The notes beneath the pieces were generated by a model, which worked only from the letters and a program-made list of their open reading frames with translations, had not been told where the DNA came from and searched no databases. A program made the position numbers and the translations under genes. A stretch of DNA of 64,000 nt, from NCBI RefSeq assembly GCF_004138485.1, contig NZ_RYEV01000003.1, forward strand, positions 1,302,001 to 1,366,000. Direction: 5' to 3'. This document shows, piece after piece, positions 47,518 to 57,740 of this stretch. The stretch comes from Peristeroidobacter soli (GTDB taxonomy: Bacteria > Pseudomonadota > Gammaproteobacteria > Steroidobacterales > Steroidobacteraceae). Numbering within the stretch: position 1 is the stretch's first letter; the number at the start of each line of letters is the position of its first letter.

Positions 47518-47982
47518 CTATCTGATTTCCACGCGCGTCACATACGACGCCGCGCCTGTCCCGGGCGCCGACCAGCTGACCGCGACGACATAGCTCGCCG
47601 GCGTCATCGACGTATCGCGTGAGATCGAGCCCAGCCCGCTGGGCAGTGCGTTCTCGACTTCGTCTTCCCAGCACGCCGCGATTTGCGCCGCCTTGTCCTG
47701 CGGCGACTTGGCTTTCGCTTTCTCGGTGCAGATCACGCCGACCGTTGTCGCGAAGCCGTCGCGTCCCTCGGGTGTCGTGCGAATGATGTCCGCCATCGTA
47801 TCGGCGAGCTCCGCCGCGCGCAGCGGCAGTCGCGCGTCCGCCGGAATGTGAGTCTGATCGGAGTAGAGGGCAGCGATGCCGACGATAGCCACGGCTATGA
47901 CCAGCAAGGCGGCGAGAATCTCGACGATGTTGAATCCACGCGCGTAGCGAGCGCCGCGCAGGGGCGTAGTTGGTCCTCCCAT
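47518..47982 (-). CDS. pilV: Type IV pilus minor pilin / modification protein (PilV-like)
   Basis: A 154-residue prepilin. Type III signal RYARG|FNIVEILAAL: cleavage after G16, Phe at +1 and Glu at +5, then a hydrophobic helix to about residue 40. The C-terminal globular part has paired cysteines. It sits 15 bases downstream of a FimT-like gene on the same strand. PilV is the best guess from size and order; other minor pilins are possible. Confidence 0.75.
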   Translation of the reverse strand: MGGPTTPLRGARYARGFNIVEILAALLVIAVAIVGIAALYSDQTHIPADARLPLRAAELADTMADIIRTTPEGRDGFATTVGVICTEKAKAKSPQDKAAQIAACWEDEVENALPSGLGSISRDTSMTPASYVVAVSWSAPGTGAASYVTRVEIR

Positions 47983-47997
47983 ACGCGCGCATGATGG

Positions 47998-48564
47998 CTA
48001 TCCGTTCGGACAGCGTAAAGGGCGATTGTCGGCGTCGCGCCTGGCGACGCGTGGACGGCCGGCGATGTTGATGATGATGGCCCGCGCATGCGCCGAGCCG
48101 CGCAGGTCGCAGAACACCAGCGTGCCGTTGATCACCGATCGGTTGTACGTCTTGAACGAGTAGCCGCGACGGTTCGACGTGATGCTCAAACCGGGCAACG
48201 CTTGTTGAACGATGAGGATTCGTTCATTCCTGTCGCGCACGGGAGGCTCGTCCCGATCCTCGTTCACGAACACGATCCAGCCGAGCTGCCAGTTCGCCAG
48301 GTCGGCGCTGCAAGTCTGGCCGTCGGCGGAGCGGCAGATGCTCACCGTGTGGTGGTACGTGAACGCGGAGGTACGGGCGAGGAAGATGCTGTGAATGAAC
48401 GCGTTCACGGCCACGGTGCGCCGGGAGTCGAGCCACATGCCTCGAAAGGCGGGCGCGGCGAGTCCCAGCAGAATGGCTCCGATCGACAGGGCGATCATGA
48501 GCTCCAGCAGAGTGAACCCTCGGGCGACTCCGGCGCGGGATCCTGGCGGACGGTTTCGTTGCAT
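47998..48564 (-). CDS. fimT: Minor pilin FimT/GspH family
   Basis: A 188-residue pseudopilin with VARG|FTLLELMIALSIGAIL (cleavage after G16, Glu +5) and a GspH-type C-terminal domain (TVAVNAFIHSIFLARTSA, then disulfide-forming cysteines). FimT-like minor pilins help initiate pilus assembly and can bind DNA during uptake. It is followed by the PilV-like gene. No pilY1/pilW/pilX genes are within the window. Confidence 0.85.
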   Translation of the reverse strand: MQRNRPPGSRAGVARGFTLLELMIALSIGAILLGLAAPAFRGMWLDSRRTVAVNAFIHSIFLARTSAFTYHHTVSICRSADGQTCSADLANWQLGWIVFVNEDRDEPPVRDRNERILIVQQALPGLSITSNRRGYSFKTYNRSVINGTLVFCDLRGSAHARAIIINIAGRPRVARRDADNRPLRCPNG

Positions 48565-48742
48565 GGCGGCGCGATCCTTCGCTTTTGACCGCGGCCACCA
48601 TAGCCATCCCGATCAGTCCCGAAATGCCGGTTTTGAGGCATTTTTACCTAGTTTCTCGCCTCCCGGCGCATGCCGAGGTATGCTCGGTCCCGAAGTTGTT
48701 GCCCTGGGTATTTGCCCGGATTTTTCAGTGGCGGGTTCTTAA

Positions 48743-49219
48743 GTGACTTCCGAGTACAGCCCCCAGCTCAGCGCTCAGTCCCCCCCGGCGGTCGCCGAGG
48801 GCCCGACGCGCGACCGGATCATCGAGCAGTTGCACCTGCACGGCCTCAAGCCCACCCATCAGCGGGTGCGCGTGGCCGAGATTCTGATGGCGGCGCCGAC
48901 GCACATGACGGCGGAGCAGATCCTGGCGGAGATCCGCCGCGGCGGTGAGCGGGTCTCCAAGGCCACGGTCTACAACACCCTCAAAGTGCTGGCTCAGCGC
49001 GGCCTGGTGCGCCAGATCCACCTGGATCCGGAGCGCTCGGTGTACGACTCGACCATCGTGCCCCACCACCACTTCCACGACCTGGAAACCGGCGAGCTGC
49101 GGGACATCGATCCCAACGACATCGCCTTCAGCCGTTTCCCGACACTGCCCGAGGGCATGGAAGCGGAGGCCATCGAGGTCGTGATCCGCCTGCGCAAGAA
49201 GCGCCCCGCCGAGGTCTGA
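48743..49219 (+). CDS. Fur-family metalloregulator, PerR/Irr-like
   Basis: A 158-residue Fur-superfamily repressor from GTG 48743. The winged helix covers about residues 20-95 (KPTHQRVRVAEIL, then VSKATVYNTLKVLAQRGLV). The dimerisation domain has PHHHFHDLETGELRDI. It lacks the C-terminal CxxC pairs of classical Fur, and its HHHFH metal site is closer to PerR or Irr. Regulated metal or signal is unknown; I leave the symbol blank. Confidence 0.85.
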   Translation: MTSEYSPQLSAQSPPAVAEGPTRDRIIEQLHLHGLKPTHQRVRVAEILMAAPTHMTAEQILAEIRRGGERVSKATVYNTLKVLAQRGLVRQIHLDPERSVYDSTIVPHHHFHDLETGELRDIDPNDIAFSRFPTLPEGMEAEAIEVVIRLRKKRPAEV

Positions 49220-49318
49220 AAGAGTAAGTTCGCTGCGGCGCCTGTTCGCTCGCAACTTCTTCCCCTATACTTCGCACCCCGCCGCACCGGGCTCCCGGTG
49301 CCGCATCGGTTCTTCGGT

Positions 49319-49394
49319 GCCGTCTTAGCTCAGCTGGTAGAGCAACGCATTCGTAATGCGTGGGTCCGCGGTTCGATTCCGCGAGACGGCACCA
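49319..49394 (+). tRNA. tRNA-Thr (anticodon CGT)
   Basis: A 76-base cloverleaf with encoded CCA. Acceptor GCCGTCT/AGACGGC, D arm GCTC/GAGC, anticodon loop TTCGTAA (CGT) on stem ACGCA/TGCGT, T arm CCGCG-GTTCGAT-style loop. It lies 32 bases before the protease gene. Confidence 0.96.
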
Positions 49395-49425
49395 TCTTCC
49401 ATCAAGAACTTACACCGCAGGGAAC

Positions 49426-50559
49426 ATGACATCCCAAGTTTCTCGGCACTCGCGCTGGCGAACGGTGTCCCGGGTCATCGTGCTGGTCCTGGCGGCCTAT
49501 GGCGCCTGGTATCTGGGCAAAGACACGCTGAACCAGATCACCGCCTTTGCCGCCCCTCGACCCGTCGTCCCCCGGCGCGAACTGCAGGCGGACGAGCAGG
49601 CCGTGATCGGGCTGTTCGAGGCGGCCAAGGGGTCGGTGGTGTTCATCTCGACCCAGGAGCGAGTGCTCGACTACTGGACCCGCAACGTCATGACGGTGCC
49701 GCGTGGGACGGGCTCGGGGTTCATTTGGGACGAGCAGGGTCATGTCGTGACGAACCTGCATGTTGTCCAGGGCGGCAGCAGCGCGGTCGTGAAACTCTCG
49801 GATGGTCGCGACTTCGAGGCGACTTTCGTCGGTGGCAGCGAGACGCATGACATCGCCGTGTTGAAGATCGCCGCGGCGAAAGATGCGCCGGCGCCGATTC
49901 CCGTCGGCACCAGCGGCGACGTGCAGGTGGGCCAGAAAGTGTTCGCGATCGGCAATCCCTTCGGTCTCGACTGGACGCTGACCACCGGCATCGTGTCGGC
50001 GTTGGATCGTTCGCTCAGCGAAGAGGACGGGCGCGTCATTCAACACTTGATCCAGACCGATGCCGCGATCAACCCGGGCAACTCGGGCGGTCCGCTGCTC
50101 GACAGCGCCGGGCGCCTGATCGGCATGAACACCGCGATTTTCAGCCCGTCGGGTGCGAGCGCGGGCATCGGTTTCGCGGTGCCCGTGGACACGATCAATC
50201 GGGTCGTGCCGGAGCTGATCGCGACCGGTCGTTATGCGCCGCCGAGCCTCGGCATCGAGGTGGATGAAACGTTGAGTCGTGCGATCGCGCGACGCTTCGG
50301 CGTGCAAGGCGCGGCGATTCTGAGAGTGCGGCAGGGGAGCACGGGGGATCGAGCGGGCTTGCAAGGCGCGCGCATCGAGCGGCGCAATTCGATCGTTCCC
50401 GGCGACGTCATCATCGCCGTCAATGGCAAGGAAGTGGACAGCGGCGCGCTGTTGTCGGCGCGGCTGGATGATTTCAAGCCCGGCGATACCGTGCGCCTGA
50501 AAGTCTGGCGTGACGGCAAGGAAATCGAGCTGAGCGCCCAGCTGCAGCAGGGCAACTAG
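49426..50559 (+). CDS. DegS-like membrane-anchored trypsin-type protease with one PDZ
   Basis: A 377-residue HtrA-family protein. An N-terminal hydrophobic anchor covers about residues 15-32, followed by a trypsin-like domain with catalytic His in VTNLHVVQ (near 111), Asp in THDIAVLK (near 141) and Ser in NPGNSGGPL (near 219), then a single PDZ domain. One PDZ plus an uncleaved anchor fits DegS, which starts the envelope stress response by cutting RseA; the paralogue DegQ/DegP has two PDZ domains. No rse genes are nearby. Confidence 0.88.
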   Translation: MTSQVSRHSRWRTVSRVIVLVLAAYGAWYLGKDTLNQITAFAAPRPVVPRRELQADEQAVIGLFEAAKGSVVFISTQERVLDYWTRNVMTVPRGTGSGFIWDEQGHVVTNLHVVQGGSSAVVKLSDGRDFEATFVGGSETHDIAVLKIAAAKDAPAPIPVGTSGDVQVGQKVFAIGNPFGLDWTLTTGIVSALDRSLSEEDGRVIQHLIQTDAAINPGNSGGPLLDSAGRLIGMNTAIFSPSGASAGIGFAVPVDTINRVVPELIATGRYAPPSLGIEVDETLSRAIARRFGVQGAAILRVRQGSTGDRAGLQGARIERRNSIVPGDVIIAVNGKEVDSGALLSARLDDFKPGDTVRLKVWRDGKEIELSAQLQQGN

Positions 50560-50581
50560 CCTTTGCAGTAAACTTGCATCG

Positions 50582-51313
50582 ATGTCAGAAGCAAGTGCGC
50601 CGCCGCCGCGGCCTCCGAGTACCAAGTCTCAGCGCCAGCTCACGGCCGGGCGCATGTTCGTCTATCGGCTCGCCGCGTATTTCGGCGCGTTCATTCTCGA
50701 AGTGCTGTGGCGAACCAGTCGGCTGAAGATCGTCAACCTGGACCGGTTGGAAACATTGCTGAAGGAGCAAGGCGCGGTCGTGCCGGTGTTCTGGCATCAG
50801 CATCTGCTGATGGGCGCGCGCTTCATGGCCTCCAGCAAGATCAGAGGCATGAAGCCGGGCTTCATGATTTCTCCGTCGGTCGATGGCCAGGCGCCGACCT
50901 TGCTGGCGGAGATCTATGGCTGTCACGTGGTTCGCGGCTCGGGTTCCTACACCGGGGTGCGAGCAGTGCGTGGCGTGTACAACGCCATCGTGAAGGAAGG
51001 CATCTCTCCCACGATCACGCCGGATGGGCCGCGCGGTCCACGTTTCGTGATGAAGCCAGGCGCGATTTTCACGGCGCAGATCAGCGGCAAAGCAGTCGTG
51101 CCGATTGCCTACGCGGCGAGCCCGGCGAAGTTGCTGCGGACCTGGGATAAGTTCGTCATCCCGTTCCCATTCTCGCGGCTGCGGATCGCGATTGGCGAAC
51201 CGTACTTCCCGCCGAAGCGAATGACCGAAGAAGAAATGGAAGCCGCACAGAAGGAACTGGAGCGCCGCCTGCACGAGACCTTCAAGATCGCCGAGCGCGC
51301 GTTACACACTTAG
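50582..51313 (+). CDS. DUF374 lysophospholipid acyltransferase-like protein
   Basis: A 243-residue LPLAT-fold acyltransferase. The acyltransferase motif is PVFWHQHLLMG (a variant of HxxxxD with His catalytic), followed by ISPSVDGQ and ITPDGPRGPR (substrate motif). An N-terminal amphipathic segment suggests membrane association. The acyl acceptor is unknown; related proteins act on lipid A-like or glycolipid substrates. Confidence 0.85.
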   Translation: MSEASAPPPRPPSTKSQRQLTAGRMFVYRLAAYFGAFILEVLWRTSRLKIVNLDRLETLLKEQGAVVPVFWHQHLLMGARFMASSKIRGMKPGFMISPSVDGQAPTLLAEIYGCHVVRGSGSYTGVRAVRGVYNAIVKEGISPTITPDGPRGPRFVMKPGAIFTAQISGKAVVPIAYAASPAKLLRTWDKFVIPFPFSRLRIAIGEPYFPPKRMTEEEMEAAQKELERRLHETFKIAERALHT

Positions 51314-51350
51314 CCCATGGTCGAAAGTGGCCGAGGCCCTTTCGATACGC

Positions 51351-51375
51351 CCGATAAAGGCGCGACTTTTATCGG
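51351..51375. terminator. Hairpin between converging genes
   Basis: CCGATAAA / TTTATCGG stem with a 9-base loop between the converging acyltransferase and zinc-transporter genes. No long T run, so terminator function is only likely. Confidence 0.45.
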
Positions 51376-51380
51376 CCTAC

Positions 51381-52730
51381 TTAGGCGCGCGCCTGTTTGA
51401 TCGGATCTTCCGCGCAATCCTTGTCGACGCAATCGTCCACTTCGATCTGAATGGTCGTGTGCGTGATGCCGAAGCGCTCGGCCAGCAGGGCCTTGGTATC
51501 TCTCAGCACCATCGCCTGATCCGCCGCGCCATTCACCAGCGCGTGCATGGTGAGAAACGTGTCCTGCGGACCGACCGACCAGGTGTGCACGTGGTGTACG
51601 TCGCGGATCGCCGGAATCTTCTGCTCGAGCGTACGGCGCAGCTCGCCCTGGTCCAGCCACTCTGGCGAGCCTTCCATGAGGATGTGCGCCGAGCGGCGGA
51701 CCAGCGAGATCGCGCCTTTCACGATCAGCGCGCTCACCACCAGGGACAGGATCGGGTCGATGGGCATCCAGTCCGTCCATAGGATGACCAGCGCCGCGAC
51801 GATGGCGGCGACCGAGCCGAGCAGGTCGCCGAGGACGTGCAAGGTGGCGGCCGAAACATTCATGTCGTGCGAGTCGCCCCGACGCAGCATCGCGAACACG
51901 ACCAGGTTGACGATCAGGCCGAGCGTGCCGATCCACAGGATGGCTTTGGCATTCACCGGCACGGGGTTCAGCAGTCGCTGGACCGCCTCGAATGCAATCC
52001 AGGCGACGATGAACAGCAGCGCGCAGCCGTTGACGAACGTGGCCAGCACGCGCAGACGCTGATAGCCGAAGGAGCGTTTGGCGTCCGCGGGGCGGGTGGC
52101 GATGCGAACCGCCGCCCAGGCGAGGGCCAGCGCGGCGGCGTCTGTCAGCATGTGGCCGGCGTCGGCGACCAGCGCGAGCGACTTCGCCAGCACGCCGCCA
52201 GCAAATTCGACCACCATGAACGACGCGGTCAGCGCGAATGCGATGCCCAGGACCCGGCTGCTGGCACCGGCGGTGTGGTCGTGATCGTGGTCGTGACCCT
52301 GACCATGATCGTGACTATGTCCCTGACCCTGATCGTGTCGATGCCCGGCGTGGCCGTGATCATGGCTGTGGCCACGGCTGTCGCCAGGGCCGTGCTCATG
52401 GCCATGACCTTGATCGCGTCGATCCCCGGCGTGGCCATGATCATGGCTGTGGCCACGGCTGTCGCCAGGGCCGTGCTCATGGCCATGACCTTGATCGCGT
52501 CGATGCCCGGCGTGGCCATGATCGTGGTTGTGGCCATGGCTGTCGCCAGGGTCGTGCTCATGGCTTTGACCTTGATGGTGTCGATGGCCGGCGTGGCCGT
52601 GATCATGGCTGTGGCCACGGCTGTCGCTCTGGTCGTGCTCGTGGCCTGGACCTTGACCGTGTCGGTGCTCGGCATGGCCATGGTCGTGCTGGTGCTCGGC
52701 GCAGCCGTGCGGGTGGCGGCGGTCGTTCAT
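51381..52730 (-). CDS. Cation diffusion facilitator (Zn/Cd/Co efflux) with long His-rich N-terminus
   Basis: A 449-residue CDF transporter of the CzcD/ZitB type. The first ~160 residues are extremely rich in His, Asp and Gly in repeated 27-residue units (GHSHDHGHAG...). They are followed by six membrane segments with the metal site residues in VADAGHMLTDAAAL and the partner HxxxD-type pair in the fifth helix, then a C-terminal cytoplasmic domain (HHVHTWSVGPQ). It exports divalent cations using the proton gradient. Most family members have a short His stretch; this one is unusually long. Confidence 0.93.
   Translation of the reverse strand: MNDRRHPHGCAEHQHDHGHAEHRHGQGPGHEHDQSDSRGHSHDHGHAGHRHHQGQSHEHDPGDSHGHNHDHGHAGHRRDQGHGHEHGPGDSRGHSHDHGHAGDRRDQGHGHEHGPGDSRGHSHDHGHAGHRHDQGQGHSHDHGQGHDHDHDHTAGASSRVLGIAFALTASFMVVEFAGGVLAKSLALVADAGHMLTDAAALALAWAAVRIATRPADAKRSFGYQRLRVLATFVNGCALLFIVAWIAFEAVQRLLNPVPVNAKAILWIGTLGLIVNLVVFAMLRRGDSHDMNVSAATLHVLGDLLGSVAAIVAALVILWTDWMPIDPILSLVVSALIVKGAISLVRRSAHILMEGSPEWLDQGELRRTLEQKIPAIRDVHHVHTWSVGPQDTFLTMHALVNGAADQAMVLRDTKALLAERFGITHTTIQIEVDDCVDKDCAEDPIKQARA
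52335..52640 (-). repeat. 81-bp tandem repeats encoding the His-rich tail
   Basis: About three to four in-frame units of 27 codons; the two central units are nearly identical at the DNA level. Repeat number can change by slippage or recombination without frameshift. Not a CRISPR array: units are adjoining and coding. Confidence 0.7.
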
Positions 52731-52801
52731 GGCCTCAGAATAAGTCGATTGGTTTTGCCCGGCCAGACGTCCTACCGGCTTCGTCTATAATCCGCGCGCT
52801 C

Positions 52802-53533
52802 ATGAAACTCTCCGTCGTCATTCCAGTCTGCAACGAGGCTGACAATGTCGGGCCGCTGGCCCGCGAAATCCAGGCCGCCCTGGTCGATCATCAGCCTTTC
52901 GAGATCATTTTCGTCGACGACGGCAGTACTGACGGCACCGTCGAGGCCGTCAGGGCCGCGCATGCCGCGGGTATCCCGGAAATCCGCCTGCTGGAGCACT
53001 CCCAGCGCTGCGGCCAGAGCCGGGCGGTCTGTACCGGCGTCGAGGCCGCGCGGGCCGAATGGGTCGCGACCCTGGATGGCGACGGCCAGAACGACCCTGC
53101 CGACATTCCCGAACTGGTCAAAGCGGTCGCGGCCGGCGACGACTCGCTCAAACTCGTGATGGGCAATCGCACCACACGAAAAGATACCTGGTTGCGCCGG
53201 TTTTCCTCGCGTGTGGCGAATCGAGTACGCGGCGGGCTGTTGCGTGATGGCACCCCCGACACGGGATGCGGCATCAAGCTGATGCACCGGGCGACGTTCA
53301 TGCGGTTACCCTGGTTCAACCACATGCATCGGTTCTTGCCGGCCTTGTATCAGCGAGCGGGCGCTCGCGTGGTCTCCGTGCCAGTGCGCCATCGACCGCG
53401 CACTCGCGGGATCTCCAAGTACGGGCTGAGCAACCGGCTGTGGGTTGGCATCGTCGATCTGTTCGGCGTGCGCTGGCTGATCCTTCGAAATTCGCCGCCG
53501 ATTCGCATCCGGGAATCCCTGCATCGCGAATGA
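52802..53533 (+). CDS. Family 2 glycosyltransferase (dolichyl-phosphate mannose synthase-like)
   Basis: A 243-residue GT-A enzyme. The ATG at 52802 gives MKLSVVIPVCNEADNVGP; nucleotide-sugar motifs VDDGSTDGT and TLDGDGQNDP follow, with a C-terminal DTGCGIKLM and RGISKYG typical of ArnC/DPM1-like transferases. No membrane helices are seen. It probably transfers a sugar to a polyprenyl phosphate or lipid A precursor; the donor is unknown. The frame is open upstream through the transporter's repeat region, but that is antisense DNA. Confidence 0.9.
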   Translation: MKLSVVIPVCNEADNVGPLAREIQAALVDHQPFEIIFVDDGSTDGTVEAVRAAHAAGIPEIRLLEHSQRCGQSRAVCTGVEAARAEWVATLDGDGQNDPADIPELVKAVAAGDDSLKLVMGNRTTRKDTWLRRFSSRVANRVRGGLLRDGTPDTGCGIKLMHRATFMRLPWFNHMHRFLPALYQRAGARVVSVPVRHRPRTRGISKYGLSNRLWVGIVDLFGVRWLILRNSPPIRIRESLHRE

Positions 53534-53832
53534 GCTGAGTGTCTGACGGAGGTTCCGTCGGATCGCGTACGTCCTGCACAGAGAAATGTCGCTGTTTAGC
53601 GTCGATCGCCGGGTGCAACACTGGCGCCGTGCTTTTCATCGCATAATTTGCTGTGCCACAATCGGACGATCGCCGCATTGCTATTCCTATACGCTCAGCA
53701 AAGCAGTGCCGGCGACGCGCAATAAAGTTTCGGTTCGGGAGGGTGCCCTGAATGGCGAACGATATGAATCGCGGCCCGTCGTCGAGTCCGCGTACCGGCG
53801 GCTTAGCGCCTGCTCATTGACGCGCCCCGCAA
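53534..53832. other. Intergenic region before the GGDEF/EAL gene
   Basis: About 300 bases with no gene I can support; presumably the promoter of the signalling gene. Confidence 0.4.
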
Positions 53833-56523
53833 GTGGCAAGCAACCCGACAGAGCATGGATCGCTGATCTCCGCACCGAGCGGCGACACGCTATTTACCGC
53901 GCGTCCACGCCGTAACACCAAGGCCGGTCTGGACGTTCTGTTAACCAAAGCGTCCATCGACTTCCAGAATCTCACCTCCGAGCGCGACGATCCGCTGCTG
54001 AAACAGAACCTCGAGGCGCTGCGCGAATCGGCCGGGCTCGATGCCATCGTCATCGCCACCTTCGATGAAGCTCACAAGAGCATCGAGCACGTGGTCGCGG
54101 CGAGCGGTCTGTTCGCGACCTTCAATCCCATCGTGTTCCATGGCGAGCCGCTGGAGCGCTTGCCGTATATTCGTAACAAACTCGGTCATCTGCGCATCGT
54201 CGAGATCCGCGATACGGCTCGGCCTCGTCGTGAGCTGGTGCCGGAAGGCGCGCGGTTCGCTTCATTGCATATCGGTGCCGCGCTGATCGTCGGCGTGGCC
54301 ATTCAGGGACGCGTTCAGGCGTTCATCGCGCTGTGCTCGACGTTGCCGCGCGATTCGTGGGATGCCAACCTGCATTTGATGCTCAAGCTGCTCGGTTCGA
54401 GTTATTCGAGTGGCATCGAAAGGTTGCGCTACCAGCAGCACTTCCATCAGATCGAAGAGCGCAACGAACTCGCGTTGCACGGCGCGAACGACGGTCTGTG
54501 GGACTTCGAAGTCGATGCTCAGAAGACCTGGTTCTCGCCGCGCTGGAAGGCCATGCTCGGCTACAGCGACGATGAAGCCGAACCGCTGGTCGACTGGCAA
54601 CAATTGTTACATCCGGATGACACGGTGCGCGTGAGCACGGCGCTGCGCGATCACCTGTCCGGTAAAGAGCCCTTGTTCGAAAGCGTGCATCGGCTGCGTC
54701 ATCGCGATGGCGTGTGGCTGTGGGTGGAGAGTCGCGCCAAGGCCAGCCTCGATGAACATGGTCGCGCCCGGCGCATCGTCGGCGTCGATCTCGACGTCAC
54801 CGAGCGCAAGCTGTACGAAGAAGCGCTGTTCAAGGAGAAGGAGAGCGCGCAGATCACGTTGCAGTCCATCGGCGACGGCGTGATCACCACGGATTCGAAG
54901 TGCCGCATCGAGTACCTGAACCCGGTGGCTGAACAGCTCACTGGCTGGCGTCTCGAGCATGCCCAGGGGCGCGTGATCGACGAGATCTATCGCAGCTTCC
55001 ACGAAGAGACCTGCGAGCCGTTGGAGAATCCGCTTGCGGTCGCGATTCGTCGCACGCGCGCGATCAAGTCGGTTCGTCCGACCCTGCTGATCCGTCGCGA
55101 TGGCAACGAGCTCTACATCGAGAGCTGCGCCTCACCGATTCGTGATGGTGCGGGCAACGTGTCCGGCGGCGTGCTGGTGTTCCATGACGTGAGCGAGAGC
55201 CGCGAGCTCAATCGCAAACTCTCCTATCACGCGAGCCACGACATCCTCACCGGTCTCGTGAATCGTCGTGAGTTCGAGTCGCGGCTGGAGCGCGCGCTGA
55301 AGAGCGCCAAGGCTCGCGAGGCCTCGTACGCGCTGTGTCACATCGACCTCGACCAGTTCAAGATCATCAACGACAACTGCGGCCATAGCGCGGGCGACGC
55401 GCTGCTCGGCCAGGTCGGCGCATTGCTCAAGTCGAAGATTCGCTGGCGCGATACGGTGTCACGCCTCGGCGGTGACGAGTTCGGCGTGCTGCTCGAAAGC
55501 TGCTCGCTGGAAGAAGCTGTGCGTAACGCGGAGATGCTTCGCGAGGCGATCCGTAACTACAAGTTCGTATGGGAAGAGCGCACGTTCCGGCTCGGTGCCA
55601 GCATTGGCGTAGTGCCGCTGTCGCCCGAGAACGAGGATGTGGCGTCGCTCATTTCAGCCGCTGACAGCGCGTGTGCCGCCGCGAAGGAAAGCGGTCGCAA
55701 TCGAATTTACAGCTTCCAGGAAAACGACATCGATCTGATGCGTCGCCGCCGCGAAATGCAGTGGGCTGCGCGTATCAACAACGCTCTCGAAGACAATCGT
55801 TTCGAGATTTTCCGCCAGGTCATCCAGCCGCTTCAGCACAAGGAGGCGCACGGCCTGCATTACGAGTTGCTGCTTCGCATGCGCGACGAGGCGGGCAAGA
55901 TCGTGGCGCCGGATCAGTTCATCGTCGCGGCCGAGCGCTACGGCCTGACGCCCAACATCGATCGCTGGATGATCGAGCACGCGCTGCGCTGGCTGGTGTC
56001 CGAAGCCGACGAACGCGAGAAGCTGGAGCTGTGCTCGATCAATCTGTCCGGCCAGAGCCTGGGCGACGACAAGTTCCTGCCGTTCGTCATCGATCATTTC
56101 CATCGCAGCGGCATCGACGCCTCGAAGATCTGCTTCGAGATCACCGAGACCGCGGCCATCGCGAGCTTCTCGCAGGCGAACCGGTTCATTCATGCGCTGA
56201 AGGAATTGGGCTGTCGTTTCGCGCTCGACGACTTCGGCACCGGCTTGTCATCGTTCGGTTACCTGAAGCATTTCCCAGTGGACTTCCTGAAGATCGACGG
56301 CAGCTTCGTCAAGGAAATCCTGCACGACCCGATCGATCGCGAGATGGTGCGCTCGATCAATGAAATCGGTCACCTCACCGGCAAGCAGACGATCGCCGAG
56401 TTCGCCGAGAACGTCGAGATCATCGAAATGCTCCGTAGCATCGGCGTGGATTACGCGCAGGGCTACGGCATAGCGACGCCGCAGCGGGTGATGAAGCTCG
56501 CCTCGGGTGGCGAGGCGTACTAA
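53833..56523 (+). CDS. Cyclic di-GMP signalling protein GAF-PAS-PAS-GGDEF-EAL
   Basis: An 896-residue soluble protein. A GAF-like sensor is at about 50-190, PAS domains at about 200-330 and 340-450, GGDEF at about 470-630 with intact LGGDEF near 544 and an inhibitory RxxD site five residues before it, and an EAL domain at about 640-890. The EAL signature reads YELLLR near 676, an accepted variant; the metal and catalytic residues (NLSGQ, ITETA, LDDFGTG, LKIDGSFV) are present, so both synthesis and breakdown of c-di-GMP are possible. The GTG at 53833 is the best start. Confidence 0.92.
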   Translation: MASNPTEHGSLISAPSGDTLFTARPRRNTKAGLDVLLTKASIDFQNLTSERDDPLLKQNLEALRESAGLDAIVIATFDEAHKSIEHVVAASGLFATFNPIVFHGEPLERLPYIRNKLGHLRIVEIRDTARPRRELVPEGARFASLHIGAALIVGVAIQGRVQAFIALCSTLPRDSWDANLHLMLKLLGSSYSSGIERLRYQQHFHQIEERNELALHGANDGLWDFEVDAQKTWFSPRWKAMLGYSDDEAEPLVDWQQLLHPDDTVRVSTALRDHLSGKEPLFESVHRLRHRDGVWLWVESRAKASLDEHGRARRIVGVDLDVTERKLYEEALFKEKESAQITLQSIGDGVITTDSKCRIEYLNPVAEQLTGWRLEHAQGRVIDEIYRSFHEETCEPLENPLAVAIRRTRAIKSVRPTLLIRRDGNELYIESCASPIRDGAGNVSGGVLVFHDVSESRELNRKLSYHASHDILTGLVNRREFESRLERALKSAKAREASYALCHIDLDQFKIINDNCGHSAGDALLGQVGALLKSKIRWRDTVSRLGGDEFGVLLESCSLEEAVRNAEMLREAIRNYKFVWEERTFRLGASIGVVPLSPENEDVASLISAADSACAAAKESGRNRIYSFQENDIDLMRRRREMQWAARINNALEDNRFEIFRQVIQPLQHKEAHGLHYELLLRMRDEAGKIVAPDQFIVAAERYGLTPNIDRWMIEHALRWLVSEADEREKLELCSINLSGQSLGDDKFLPFVIDHFHRSGIDASKICFEITETAAIASFSQANRFIHALKELGCRFALDDFGTGLSSFGYLKHFPVDFLKIDGSFVKEILHDPIDREMVRSINEIGHLTGKQTIAEFAENVEIIEMLRSIGVDYAQGYGIATPQRVMKLASGGEAY

Positions 56524-56625
56524 CGAATTGTTGAGCCCGCCTTCGGCGGGCCAACCCCACTACTTCCACATCGCCAAGTTGATTGGCTCGCCTGCGGCGA
56601 GCCGGCCAACGATGCGCATACGGCC

Positions 56626-57720
<1,095 letters not shown>

Positions 57721-57740
57721 CACCGCCAAATGAGCCGGTT

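Noticed and set aside
52335-52640. Regular repeats that could suggest a CRISPR array
   Set aside because: Units of 81 bp abut each other with no unique spacers and are coding in frame.
52238-52801. Long in-frame extension upstream of the glycosyltransferase rich in Asp/His/Gly repeats
   Set aside because: It is the reverse strand of the zinc transporter's repeats; the family start MKLSVVIPVCNE fits the ATG at 52802.
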